Shown: piece after piece, positions 1-5,994 of the stretch
Position numbering within the stretch: the stretch's first letter is position 1
How the letters are laid out: every line of letters begins with the position of its first letter
Source of the DNA: Candidatus Cloacimonadota bacterium
Lineage (GTDB): Bacteria; Cloacimonadota; Cloacimonadia; Cloacimonadales; Cloacimonadaceae
NCBI GenBank assembly: GCA_028683635.1
Contig: JAQUHL010000138.1
Location: forward strand, 1-5,994
DNA length: 5,994 nt
Direction of reading: 5' to 3'
Program-made: the position numbers and the translations under genes
Notes under the pieces: generated by a model
Databases searched by the model: none
What the model was told of the DNA's origin: nothing
What the model saw: only the letters and a program-made list of their open reading frames with translations

Positions 1-319
1 AGGTTTCACCAATCAACTCCACACAACCAGTGGCAACCAGTTCCTTGAAAGAATCAAGCACCTGGGGTGTGTATAGTTTGAATTGTTCGAGTGCCGTTCC
101 CGTGATGGAATATGCGATCTTGAACCTGCCATCGGATTGTTTTATGAGCTCAAGCAGCAGTTTATTAGTAGGCAAGTAGCATTTTTCAGCCACCTTTTCC
201 ATAACCATTTTGTTCAGTTTTTCATCAAAAAGTGTTGAACCGGAACCTATATCGAGAACATTTAAGTGCCTCAGACGATAGGGTTGGTGAACCTGGAAGT
301 AGAAAACGATGTTTAACAT
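1..319 (-). CDS. GH57 family alpha-amylase-like glycoside hydrolase (N-terminal part only)
   Basis: This is the first 106 codons of a glycoside hydrolase family 57 protein; the rest runs off the left edge of the window. GH57 enzymes act on alpha-glucans by a retaining mechanism, as alpha-amylases, 4-alpha-glucanotransferases or branching enzymes. Residues 11-16 read HQPYRL, the first conserved GH57 region, which lies on the first strand of the (beta/alpha)7 barrel. Residues 70-79 (YSITGTALEQ) and the last visible stretch, GCVELIGET at 98-106, fit the second conserved region. From memory, the start closely resembles the cytoplasmic GH57 protein of Bacteroides, which sits beside the same two neighbours. 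There is no signal peptide, so action on intracellular glycogen is likely. The catalytic Glu and Asp lie outside the window, so amylase cannot be told from branching enzyme. The ATG is preceded by GAGGGAG and lies 12 bases after the glycosyltransferase stop, making it the third gene of the operon. Confidence 0.9.
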   Translation of the reverse strand, partial: MLNIVFYFQVHQPYRLRHLNVLDIGSGSTLFDEKLNKMVMEKVAEKCYLPTNKLLLELIKQSDGRFKIAYSITGTALEQFKLYTPQVLDSFKELVATGCVELIGET

Positions 320-323
320 AATA

Positions 324-330
324 CTCCCTC
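324..330 (-). promoter_or_regulatory. Ribosome binding site of the GH57 gene
   Basis: GAGGGAG on the minus strand lies 4 bases before the ATG at 319 and fills most of the 12-base gap after the glycosyltransferase stop. It fixes the start of the truncated GH57 gene and leaves no room for a separate promoter in the gap, so the gene is probably read from the upstream operon transcript. Confidence 0.75.
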
Positions 331-331
331 T

Positions 332-1669
332 TTAATTTTCCTTAATGAACTCAGACAGGACATGAGCATATAGTTTGCGGATGGATTCAGCTGCCTCGCC
401 CCATTGGATTCTGTTTACTTCCAGCATGCCGTCATGGCCGATTTTTTTGCAGATATCCGGATTTTCGATTAGATGATTTATAGTATCCGTCATCAGATCA
501 ATATCCCAGTAATCTATCTTGAACGCATGGTTAACTACTTCGGATACACCAGATTGCTTTGAGATTATGGAAGTCACGCCATAAGCCATGGCCTCCAGAG
601 GCGCAATCCCAAAGGGCTCGGAAATGGAAGGTAAAACATAGATGTCAGCAGCCCTGAGGATAGTTTCCACTTGGGTGCGGTTTAAAAAACCTGTAAAAAG
701 GAAGCGATTCTTGAGCCTAAGATTAGCAGATCTTCGGAGGAGCTTGCGAGCCATATCACCAGTACCAGCCATAACAAACCTGGCATCGGGATGGCTTGCA
801 AGAACTCTTTCCGCCACATCGAGGTAATAATCAGGTCCTTTTTGGATCGTGATGCGTCCCAAGAACAAGATGGTGACACCCTTGAATATTCTTCTTTTGG
901 TACTGACCATATCCTGTGGAACCGTGAAAGCATTGTGGATGATTTTTATTCTACCGGTATCAATCCTGTATCGGGACATGATCATCTGGGCTGTGTACTG
1001 CGAGACGGCAATAACTCTATCTGCATACATCATCCCGGCATGCTCTATCTTGTGTATCCTTTCATCACCAGGCCCGCCGGCACGATCGAACTCGGTGGCA
1101 TGAATGTGAACAATCAGGGGTTTTTTGGAGATTCTCTTGGAAAGCATTCCTGCTGGATAACAAAGCCAATCATGAGCATGGATCAAGTCATAATCGAGTT
1201 TCGCTGCGATTTTTTCTGCCCTGAGAGTGAATTCCTGAACCTTTTTCATCAGATCTTCATCTCCAATCAGATGAGTTGCCATTTCATTCCATAGTTCATT
1301 CTGGTCGGTAGTAAGAATCTCGGATTGCCAGTATTCCTTTTTAACCTGCCTAACAAATTCATCAACATCGGCCAGTTGTAAGTAACTTTCCGGTTTACCG
1401 GTGATACCCACGTATTCCAACCTTTCTTGTATTGATTTAAATCTTTTTCGGGTAAAGGATGTGTGTTCCACGGGATCAAGAAAAATTGTGGGCAAGGTAT
1501 CGACATCGCTTTCCTCTCTCAAGGGGAAATAAACCATCTCCTTGGTGGGAAGGACGAGATCGATCTTGACTCCCTGATTTAGCAGGGCCTTGACCATTCC
1601 GTAACAGGCCATACCCAAACCACCAGAGATGAGAGGTGGAAATTCCCAAGTAAACATCAGAATTTTCAT
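332..1669 (-). CDS. Glycogen-synthase-like GT-B glycosyltransferase (GT4/GT5 type)
   Basis: A 445-residue cytoplasmic transferase with the two-domain GT-B fold, probably adding glucose from a nucleotide sugar to an alpha-1,4-glucan. The N-terminal domain opens with MKILMFTWEFPP and the glycine loop ISGGLG (14-19), then has HAHDW (164-168) and HIHATE (188-193). The C-terminal domain has FLGRITIQKG (269-278), with the Arg272/Lys277 pair expected to bind the donor phosphates, and EPFGIAPLE (351-359), the E-x7-E motif of retaining GT4/GT5 enzymes. The Lys of the classical KxGG motif of bacterial glycogen synthases is replaced by Ile14. Residues about 45-150 form a long charged insertion without a motif I know. 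Similar proteins sit beside GH57 and debranching enzymes in Bacteroides, which supports a role in glycogen. ADP- or UDP-glucose use, and true glycogen synthase activity, are inference; another GT4 role is possible. The start overlaps the debranching-enzyme stop by 4 bases and has a near-ideal GAGGAGG. Confidence 0.9.
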   Translation of the reverse strand: MKILMFTWEFPPLISGGLGMACYGMVKALLNQGVKIDLVLPTKEMVYFPLREESDVDTLPTIFLDPVEHTSFTRKRFKSIQERLEYVGITGKPESYLQLADVDEFVRQVKKEYWQSEILTTDQNELWNEMATHLIGDEDLMKKVQEFTLRAEKIAAKLDYDLIHAHDWLCYPAGMLSKRISKKPLIVHIHATEFDRAGGPGDERIHKIEHAGMMYADRVIAVSQYTAQMIMSRYRIDTGRIKIIHNAFTVPQDMVSTKRRIFKGVTILFLGRITIQKGPDYYLDVAERVLASHPDARFVMAGTGDMARKLLRRSANLRLKNRFLFTGFLNRTQVETILRAADIYVLPSISEPFGIAPLEAMAYGVTSIISKQSGVSEVVNHAFKIDYWDIDLMTDTINHLIENPDICKKIGHDGMLEVNRIQWGEAAESIRKLYAHVLSEFIKEN

Positions 1670-3705
1670 TTCTTTTCCTCCTCTATACTTGATATAAAGG
1701 ATTCGATGTTATAGAGCGCTGCCACACTCCAAGCCTGAGCAGGAGCGCCTTTGGGGAAATGAGGACAATCACCATCCCAGATTTCTGCAATAGATGCTAT
1801 GTGCCCCCGCATGAAGCTGTTTCTGAATGTACCTATGAAGATGGATAGCTCGTCGGCAAGCTCTTTATCCTTCTTAACGCCCCGGTTGATTTTGAGATAG
1901 ATACCACAAAATGCACCAAACAACCAGGCCCACACGCTGCCATTATGATAGGCGTGGTCGCGTTCACGCTGGTTACCATAGTATTTCTTCCTAAATCTGA
2001 TGTCCCTGGGACTCAAGCTTCTGATTCCATAGAAAGTATAGAGTTCTTTGAAGGCTCTTTCGAAAACAAGCTTCAATTTATCCACAGATAGTAAATCGAA
2101 GGGAAGGGATAAAGCCAAAAGTGCATTGGGGCGGATTTCGGCAATTTGATCATCTCCCACCAAGCGATCGGCCAGGAAATCTTCCATCCAGAATTTCTGA
2201 AAGGCTTTGTAAATCTTGTCCTTCAAGGAAACGATATTGCTTTCAAAAGCATAATGATCTTCACTTATCTCGTTGTAAGCTGTACACATCGCCTCATAAC
2301 AGCAAATGGCATTGTACCACAGACCGTTAACTTCCACGGGTGCTCCACTTCTGGGAGTAATTGGCTTGCCATCGACCCTAACATCCATCCAGGTGGCATG
2401 AGCAAACTCTTCTTTGAGCTCTATCAACCCATCCTCACGTATGCAGAAAGGATATTTATAGTTGTTAATAATTCCACTGAGGATTTCTTCCGTCAGATGG
2501 ATTACTTCCTTCCAATAGATAGCTTTTTGCTTGCGTTTTCCCAGTTTATAAAGCAGGATCACATACCATAGAGTGGCATCCACAGTATCGTAATTTGCCT
2601 CTCTGCCAGTTTCTGGAAGCATATTGGGAATGAGACCGTTTTGGATGTATCGGCTATATTTTCTGAGGATTCGCTCTATCTGGTCAATGTTGTTCTTACT
2701 GTGAAGTAAGGCGTTTAGCACGAACATTGTGTCCCTGCCCCAGACGCCATAAAATGGGTAACCAGCTACAACATCGTCGTTAGCGAGGAAATCCTTCAGT
2801 GAAAACTCCAGGATATTCATGTAATCATCCCGTTTAAAGAGGATACTATCCAAAAAGTCAATCTTACTTAAAAGAGTATCATCTTCATCAGGTAAAGTAG
2901 GATAGTCCATAGGTTTAGGAAGATCGACATAGCGCTTCTCGATCTTATCAATCATCCTATCAGGATGGGGAAGAGGAGAATCTGAGAAAAGAATCGATGC
3001 ACTATCACCAACCTTGAGATCAAACCTAAGCTCAAACAAAGAAATCTGGTCTCCAATCCCAGGATATCCATTCATGACTTCCCAAGGGTAGAACACATTG
3101 TAAAACACATATCTGTTTGAAACTACCTCGCCACCCAAAAGTGCGCCATAGATTTCAAACTGGTTGCTATGTCTTTTTATATAGAAGGAGCTCTGTAACT
3201 CGAGATTTTCTTCCTTGGTTTCGAAGCCTTCATAATCCAGGCTGCCTGGATTGTTCAAATCATGGTGCAAGGTCATTGAAAACTTGGGATGTAACTCAAA
3301 ATGCAAGCGATGATGCCCCAGATTGGTGTATCTCACCAAAGTGGTATTACTATCTTCATCCATCATTATTTCTTTGCGGATCATTATACTGTTTTGATGG
3401 GGAAGAGCAGAATATAAGAAAATGGGATAAGGCCTCAGCCAGGGCTTCACAAGATAGAGGAACCCCTCTGGATAAATACAATTACTGTAGTTGTTGCTAT
3501 CAAGATGGATAACTTCACCTCGCCACTCAACTTTTTCTTCCATACCGGAGACAAGATGCTTTCGCTGGAAGCATTTGTCACTGGCAATCAACAAGCCGTG
3601 ATACTTTCTCTGGTTTATTAGGTTTCCCGTCCCCAGTGCATATCCACCCAGGCGATTGGTTAATATCCATTCATGGTGATGGGTTTCCATGAAGTAGTTG
3701 TTCAT
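1666..3705 (-). CDS. Amylo-alpha-1,6-glucosidase, bacterial/archaeal glycogen debranching enzyme (GH133)
   Basis: A 679-residue cytoplasmic enzyme expected to hydrolyse alpha-1,6 branch points of glycogen or limit dextrin. It matches the short prokaryotic debranching enzymes: an N-terminal beta-rich domain (about 10-240) opening with EWILTNRLGGYALGT (12-26), and an (alpha/alpha)6 glucosidase domain (about 300-665). In the second are GYPFYGVWGRD (315-325), TVDATLWYV (374-382), WMD (439-441), PRSGAPVEVNGLWYN (451-465), GIRSLSP (560-566), YHNGSVWAWL (586-595), EIWDGD (641-646) and GAPAQAWS (653-660). Asp376 or Asp441 and Glu641 are candidate catalytic acids, but I cannot assign them firmly. The GH13-like glucanotransferase domain of eukaryotic debranching enzymes is absent, as usual for this type. 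An ATG at 3756 would add 17 residues. I prefer 3705 because AGGGGG precedes it, the motif begins right after it, and likely promoter elements lie between the two. It is the first gene of the operon and overlaps the next by 4 bases. Confidence 0.92.
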   Translation of the reverse strand: MNNYFMETHHHEWILTNRLGGYALGTGNLINQRKYHGLLIASDKCFQRKHLVSGMEEKVEWRGEVIHLDSNNYSNCIYPEGFLYLVKPWLRPYPIFLYSALPHQNSIMIRKEIMMDEDSNTTLVRYTNLGHHRLHFELHPKFSMTLHHDLNNPGSLDYEGFETKEENLELQSSFYIKRHSNQFEIYGALLGGEVVSNRYVFYNVFYPWEVMNGYPGIGDQISLFELRFDLKVGDSASILFSDSPLPHPDRMIDKIEKRYVDLPKPMDYPTLPDEDDTLLSKIDFLDSILFKRDDYMNILEFSLKDFLANDDVVAGYPFYGVWGRDTMFVLNALLHSKNNIDQIERILRKYSRYIQNGLIPNMLPETGREANYDTVDATLWYVILLYKLGKRKQKAIYWKEVIHLTEEILSGIINNYKYPFCIREDGLIELKEEFAHATWMDVRVDGKPITPRSGAPVEVNGLWYNAICCYEAMCTAYNEISEDHYAFESNIVSLKDKIYKAFQKFWMEDFLADRLVGDDQIAEIRPNALLALSLPFDLLSVDKLKLVFERAFKELYTFYGIRSLSPRDIRFRKKYYGNQRERDHAYHNGSVWAWLFGAFCGIYLKINRGVKKDKELADELSIFIGTFRNSFMRGHIASIAEIWDGDCPHFPKGAPAQAWSVAALYNIESFISSIEEEKK
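1677..1683 (-). promoter_or_regulatory. Ribosome binding site of the glycosyltransferase gene, inside the upstream gene
   Basis: GAGGAGG on the minus strand lies 7 bases before the ATG at 1669 and is made from the last glutamate codons of the debranching enzyme. With the ATGA stop/start overlap this is a classic arrangement for translational coupling between the two enzymes. Confidence 0.8.
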
Positions 3706-3709
3706 CGAA

Positions 3710-3715
3710 CCCCCT
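3710..3715 (-). promoter_or_regulatory. Ribosome binding site that decides the debranching enzyme start
   Basis: AGGGGG on the minus strand lies 4 bases before the ATG at 3705. The alternative ATG at 3756 is preceded by ACGTACAACCAGCT, with no purine-rich Shine-Dalgarno match. Since the other genes here all use strong sites, this favours the shorter protein. Confidence 0.7.
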
Positions 3716-3744
3716 ATTTGGTTTTTATTTACTATAGTGTGTTG

Positions 3745-3773
3745 ATTTTTTTCCATAGCTGGTTGTACGTCAA
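3745..3773 (-). promoter_or_regulatory. Candidate sigma-70-type promoter of the glucan operon
   Basis: On the minus strand TTGACG (3768-3773, 5 of 6 to the -35 consensus) is followed after 17 bases by AAAAAT (3745-3750, 4 of 6 to the -10). Transcription would start near 3738, giving a leader of about 33 bases that excludes the alternative ATG at 3756. A better -10 match, TATAGT (3731-3736, 5 of 6), lies closer but has no -35 partner; it too would start transcription downstream of 3756. The -10 is weak, so this is tentative. Confidence 0.35.
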
Positions 3774-3781
3774 GTCTTTTT

Positions 3782-3809
3782 TTGCTAACCGCACTTTACT
3801 ACTTGCTAA
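3782..3809. repeat. Pair of TTGCTAA direct repeats, 21 bp apart (possible operator)
   Basis: TTGCTAA occurs at 3782-3788 and again at 3803-3809, a start-to-start distance of 21 bp, or two helical turns. Read on the minus strand the copies are GGTTAGCAA and GTTTAGCAA, matching at 8 of 9 positions. They lie just upstream of the candidate -35 of the glucan operon, where an activator would bind on one DNA face. Seven-base repeats can arise by chance in A+T-rich intergenic DNA, so the role is inference. Confidence 0.35.
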
Positions 3810-3906
3810 ACAATCAGATACGTGTGATTCTCCGCTTACGTGAATACCAACACAGTTATTCCTTTACAGATTTACCCTTCCGAATAATTTGACCACAAAT
3901 TTGAAC

Positions 3907-3912
3907 TAAGGA
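3907..3912 (+). promoter_or_regulatory. Ribosome binding site of the helicase gene
   Basis: TAAGGA lies 9 bases before the GTG at 3922. The TAA at 3907-3909 is in frame with the helicase, so the reading frame cannot begin further upstream; the GTG with this site is the natural start. Confidence 0.7.
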
Positions 3913-3921
3913 CTACCATTC

Positions 3922-5574
3922 GTGACAAAATTCACTGATATCACCTTACCTGAGCCCATATTGCGGGCTGTTTCCGATCTGAACTTCACTGCTCTTACTA
4001 CCATCCAGGAACTTACAATTCCATGGTTACTTGATAACGACAGTGATCTCATTGCCATTGCGCAAACCGGAACAGGGAAAACAGCAGCTTTTGGGATTCC
4101 TGCACTTACTTATATTGATATTGAAAAGCCCGTGGTGCAGGTTTTGGTGCTCTGCCCGACTCGAGAGTTATGCTTACAGATCACCAAAGATTTCACCAAT
4201 TATTCGAAGTACATGCCCAGAATCAAGACTGAGGCAATCTATGGTGGAGCTCCAATCTATAAACAAAAAGAGGCACTCAACGCAAGTCCTCAAATCGTGG
4301 TTGGTACACCTGGCAGGGTTTTGGATATGATCCGCCAGGGTGCACTAAAACTTTCATCCGTTTCGATTCTTATTCTGGATGAAGCGGATGAAATGTTGAA
4401 CATGGGATTCAAGGATGATATTTTTGAGATTATGAGTTCAACACCTGACAACAAACAGAGTTTGTTATTTTCAGCAACCATGCCAAAAGAAGTCTCGATC
4501 CTGGCGCATACTTTCATGAAATCGCCACATCGGATCTCAGCAGGCAATGAAAATATCGGTGCAGAGAACATATTGCATTATTACTATAAGGTTCATGCTC
4601 GGGATAAATATCTGGCACTAAAAAGAATTGCCGATATGAGCCCCAAAATCTATGGAATAATCTTCTGCCGTACCCGCTCTGAAACACAGGATTATGCAGA
4701 CAAATTGCAACATGACGGATATAATGCTGATGCTTTGCACGGGGACCTGTCACAGGGGCAAAGGGAACTGGTAATGAGCCGTTTTCGGAGTAAGTTCGTA
4801 AAGTTATTGGTAGCAACTGATGTGGCAGCAAGAGGCTTGGATGTTGATGATCTGACCCATATCATCAACATGAGTCCTCCAACTGATCCGGATATCTACA
4901 TCCACCGTTCTGGGAGAACGGGACGCGCCGGAAAAAAAGGAATCTCGATTACAATTGTTCACTCCAAGGAATATTCAGCCCTGAAGGCAGCAGAGAAACG
5001 CTTGGGTAAGGAGATCCAATGGCAAAAAGTACCAGGGGGTAGAGAGATCTGCGAAAAGCAGCTCTTTCATTTTGTCGATACCGTAGAACGGATAGAAGTG
5101 AATCAGGATGAAATTGCTTCATTTCTGGGTAATGTTTACAAAAAACTGAGTTGGATGACCCGGGAAGAACTAATACAGCGCTTTATCTCGGTTGAGTTCA
5201 ACCGTTTTTTGAATTATTACAAAGATATTCCTGATCTTGATGCTATTGGTGAAACACGGGCTAAGGTTGAGAGAGGTAAGGTTAGTTTCAAAACCTTCAA
5301 GCTCAACCTGGGTACGTCCCAGGATCTGAGCAAACGCGAGATTATGCGCTATATCAATCAGTTGAATGTCACCCGGGGTATTGAAATCGGACATATTGAA
5401 ATCTTTAATGACCACACTTTGATTGAGCTTGACGCAGAATATGAATTGAAGCTGTTGAAGGCCTTTTCACGTAATAAATATAAAGGTATCCAAGTAAAAG
5501 CCGAGATAGTAGAAAGATTTTCCACCCGGAAAAAGACTTATGTCAGATCCGATAGAAAGGATAGAAAAAGCTAA
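3922..5574 (+). CDS. deaD: DEAD-box ATP-dependent RNA helicase, DeaD/CsdA type
   Basis: A 550-residue cytoplasmic RNA helicase that uses ATP to unwind short RNA duplexes; relatives act in ribosome assembly, mRNA decay and cold adaptation. The core is complete: Q motif with Phe4 and Gln29, motif I AQTGTGKT (47-54), Ia PTREL (79-83), GG (108-109), Ib TPGR (129-132), II DEAD (153-156), III SAT (184-186), IV IIFCRTR (246-252), V ATDVAARGLD (298-307) and VI HRSGRTGRAG (328-337). Residues about 370-440 form the helical linker seen in DeaD-like proteins, with CEKQLFHFVD and an EFNRFLNYY segment. Residues about 455-530 look like a DbpA-type RNA-binding domain (FKLNLG, then IGHIEIFNDHTLIELD). The tail from about 535 is rich in Lys, Arg and Ser. 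The Q-motif Pro is replaced (ALTTIQ for the usual PTPIQ). The GTG start follows TAAGGA and an in-frame stop. The symbol rests on domain layout; another DeaD paralogue is possible. Confidence 0.93.
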   Translation: MTKFTDITLPEPILRAVSDLNFTALTTIQELTIPWLLDNDSDLIAIAQTGTGKTAAFGIPALTYIDIEKPVVQVLVLCPTRELCLQITKDFTNYSKYMPRIKTEAIYGGAPIYKQKEALNASPQIVVGTPGRVLDMIRQGALKLSSVSILILDEADEMLNMGFKDDIFEIMSSTPDNKQSLLFSATMPKEVSILAHTFMKSPHRISAGNENIGAENILHYYYKVHARDKYLALKRIADMSPKIYGIIFCRTRSETQDYADKLQHDGYNADALHGDLSQGQRELVMSRFRSKFVKLLVATDVAARGLDVDDLTHIINMSPPTDPDIYIHRSGRTGRAGKKGISITIVHSKEYSALKAAEKRLGKEIQWQKVPGGREICEKQLFHFVDTVERIEVNQDEIASFLGNVYKKLSWMTREELIQRFISVEFNRFLNYYKDIPDLDAIGETRAKVERGKVSFKTFKLNLGTSQDLSKREIMRYINQLNVTRGIEIGHIEIFNDHTLIELDAEYELKLLKAFSRNKYKGIQVKAEIVERFSTRKKTYVRSDRKDRKS

Positions 5575-5579
5575 GCAGA

Positions 5580-5994
5580 TTAATTTACAGTAACAAGTGA
5601 GAACTCATCAAGTTGGGTGATGAGTTGTAACTTGTGGTACGAATCGTTGAAATGATCGAGCTTATGAGAATCTGAACCCAGGGAGATCAGCCTTCCCCCC
5701 AGTGAGTAGTATAGCTCGAGTATATCCGGTTCCGGCAAAAGGGATTGATAGACCTTCCTGAAAGATGAGAAATTTATCTCCAGCGCAATATGCCTATCTA
5801 TCATCACTTTGAAAATATCTTCGATGATGGCTTTTGATGTAGTTTCATCCGGACGTTCTGACAAAAACCGTTTATAGACACCCAAATGGGCAAGCACATC
5901 AATTTCACAATCAGACACAAGTTTTAGGTTTTGGAGATAATAATCCTCGATATCTGATTTCTTCAGCGCTCTATTTATGGGAATAGCCACGTTT
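5580..5994 (-). CDS. PHP-family phosphoesterase, histidinol-phosphatase-like (C-terminal part)
   Basis: The last 138 or so codons of a PHP-domain protein; the frame is open to the right edge and the N-terminal half is outside. PHP enzymes are metal-dependent phosphoesterases, and the HisK/HisJ type removes phosphate from L-histidinol phosphate in histidine synthesis. Counting from the GTG codon at 5990, AHLG (34-37) supplies a metal-binding His, LEINFSSFRK (70-79) matches the LEINTSGLRK pattern of histidinol phosphatases, and GSDSH (105-109) supplies the late Asp/His metal ligands. The GTG at 5990 is an internal Val, not a start: family members are about 260-270 residues and the first metal ligands would lie upstream. 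No histidine genes are visible, so another PHP substrate remains possible. It converges on the helicase with only 5 bases between the stops. Confidence 0.85.
   Translation of the reverse strand, partial: NVAIPINRALKKSDIEDYYLQNLKLVSDCEIDVLAHLGVYKRFLSERPDETTSKAIIEDIFKVMIDRHIALEINFSSFRKVYQSLLPEPDILELYYSLGGRLISLGSDSHKLDHFNDSYHKLQLITQLDEFSLVTVN
5593..5635. terminator. Hairpin at the convergent gene ends (possible terminator or 3'-end stabiliser)
   Basis: A 9-bp perfect stem (AACTCATCA at 5602-5610 with TGATGAGTT at 5618-5626, 7-base loop) is extended past a symmetric 3-base internal loop by ACAAGT/ACTTGT (5593-5598 and 5630-5635). It starts 18 bases after the helicase stop and lies inside the last codons of the PHP gene. 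Neither strand has a run of T after the stem, so it is not a standard intrinsic terminator; it may protect or end the helicase mRNA. Confidence 0.4.

Larger units (their letters stand above)
3706..3921. other. Divergent intergenic control region
   Basis: These 216 bases separate the starts of the leftward glucan operon and the rightward helicase. I see no gene or structured RNA in them. They hold the operon's ribosome binding site and a candidate promoter, a pair of 7-base direct repeats, a second short repeat (TACGTG at 3819-3824 and 3837-3842) and the helicase ribosome binding site. For the helicase, the best promoter guess is TTTACA (3863-3868) with a poor -10 (TAATTT, 3885-3890, 16-base spacer), too weak to call separately. 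Confidence 0.7.

Noticed and set aside
320..331. A separate promoter or terminator between the glycosyltransferase and GH57 genes
   Set aside because: The gap is only 12 bases and is almost filled by the ribosome binding site, with no inverted repeat around it.
791..1294. A 167-codon open frame on the plus strand antisense to the glycosyltransferase
   Set aside because: It has no recognisable domain or ribosome binding site, and the opposite strand encodes a well-conserved enzyme over the same bases. The same applies to the plus-strand frames at 642-827, 849-1103, 2121-2330, 2146-2571 and 3117-3512.
3883..3890. Bacteroidetes-type -7 promoter element (TAnnTTTG) before the helicase
   Set aside because: The sequence AATAATTTG comes close but has the wrong spacing between TA and TTTG, and no matching upstream element was found.
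3888..3894. TTGACC as a -35 box for the helicase
   Set aside because: A -10 at normal spacing would fall on the helicase ribosome binding site, which leaves no room for a usable transcript start.
4290..4831. Minus-strand open frames antisense to the helicase (also 5170-5415)
   Set aside because: They are shadows of the helicase frame, whose motifs I, II, III, V and VI are all intact on the plus strand; no domain is visible in them.
5580..5990. A complete 136-residue small PHP protein starting at the GTG at 5990
   Set aside because: The frame stays open to the window edge, there is no sign of a ribosome binding site in the four bases left, and the N-terminal metal ligands of PHP enzymes are missing, so it is the end of a longer gene.

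Overview
The window carries five protein genes and one divergent intergenic control region, with no RNA genes, mobile elements or CRISPR arrays that I can see. Base composition is moderate (A+T somewhat above half by eye) and looks even throughout. Every readable start has a clear Shine-Dalgarno sequence (GAGGGAG, GAGGAGG, AGGGGG, TAAGGA). The proteins most resemble those of the Bacteroidetes/FCB group. Strong Shine-Dalgarno sites are not typical of Bacteroidetes proper, so a neighbouring FCB lineage (for example a Cloacimonadota-like bacterium) is my low-confidence guess.

Left part, minus strand (1 to 3705): a compact alpha-glucan (glycogen) operon, read right to left. It starts with a short, bacterial/archaeal-type amylo-alpha-1,6-glucosidase (debranching enzyme, GH133). 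Next, through a 4-base ATGA overlap, comes a GT-B glycosyltransferase of the glycogen-synthase-like type. After a 12-base gap comes a GH57 alpha-amylase-like enzyme, of which only the first 106 codons are in the window. The same trio is known from Bacteroides genomes. Together the enzymes could extend, debranch and cleave or branch a cytoplasmic alpha-1,4/1,6-glucan. None of the three visible N-termini looks like a signal peptide.

Middle (3706 to 3921): a 216-base divergent intergenic region. It has a plausible promoter for the glucan operon and, just upstream of it, a pair of TTAGCAA direct repeats exactly 21 bp apart, which could be an operator. No convincing promoter was found for the rightward gene.

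Right part: a DEAD-box RNA helicase of the DeaD/CsdA type with a C-terminal DbpA-like RNA-binding domain (3922 to 5574, plus strand, GTG start). It converges, only 5 bases apart, on the 3' end of a PHP-family phosphoesterase resembling histidinol-phosphatase (minus strand, N-terminal part outside the window). A strong imperfect hairpin lies 18 bases past the helicase stop, inside the end of the PHP gene.

The region reads mostly as ordinary core metabolism plus RNA handling. I found no convincing undescribed system. The points worth checking are the debranching-enzyme start, the operator-like repeats, the tail-to-tail hairpin and some sequence peculiarities of the transferase and helicase.
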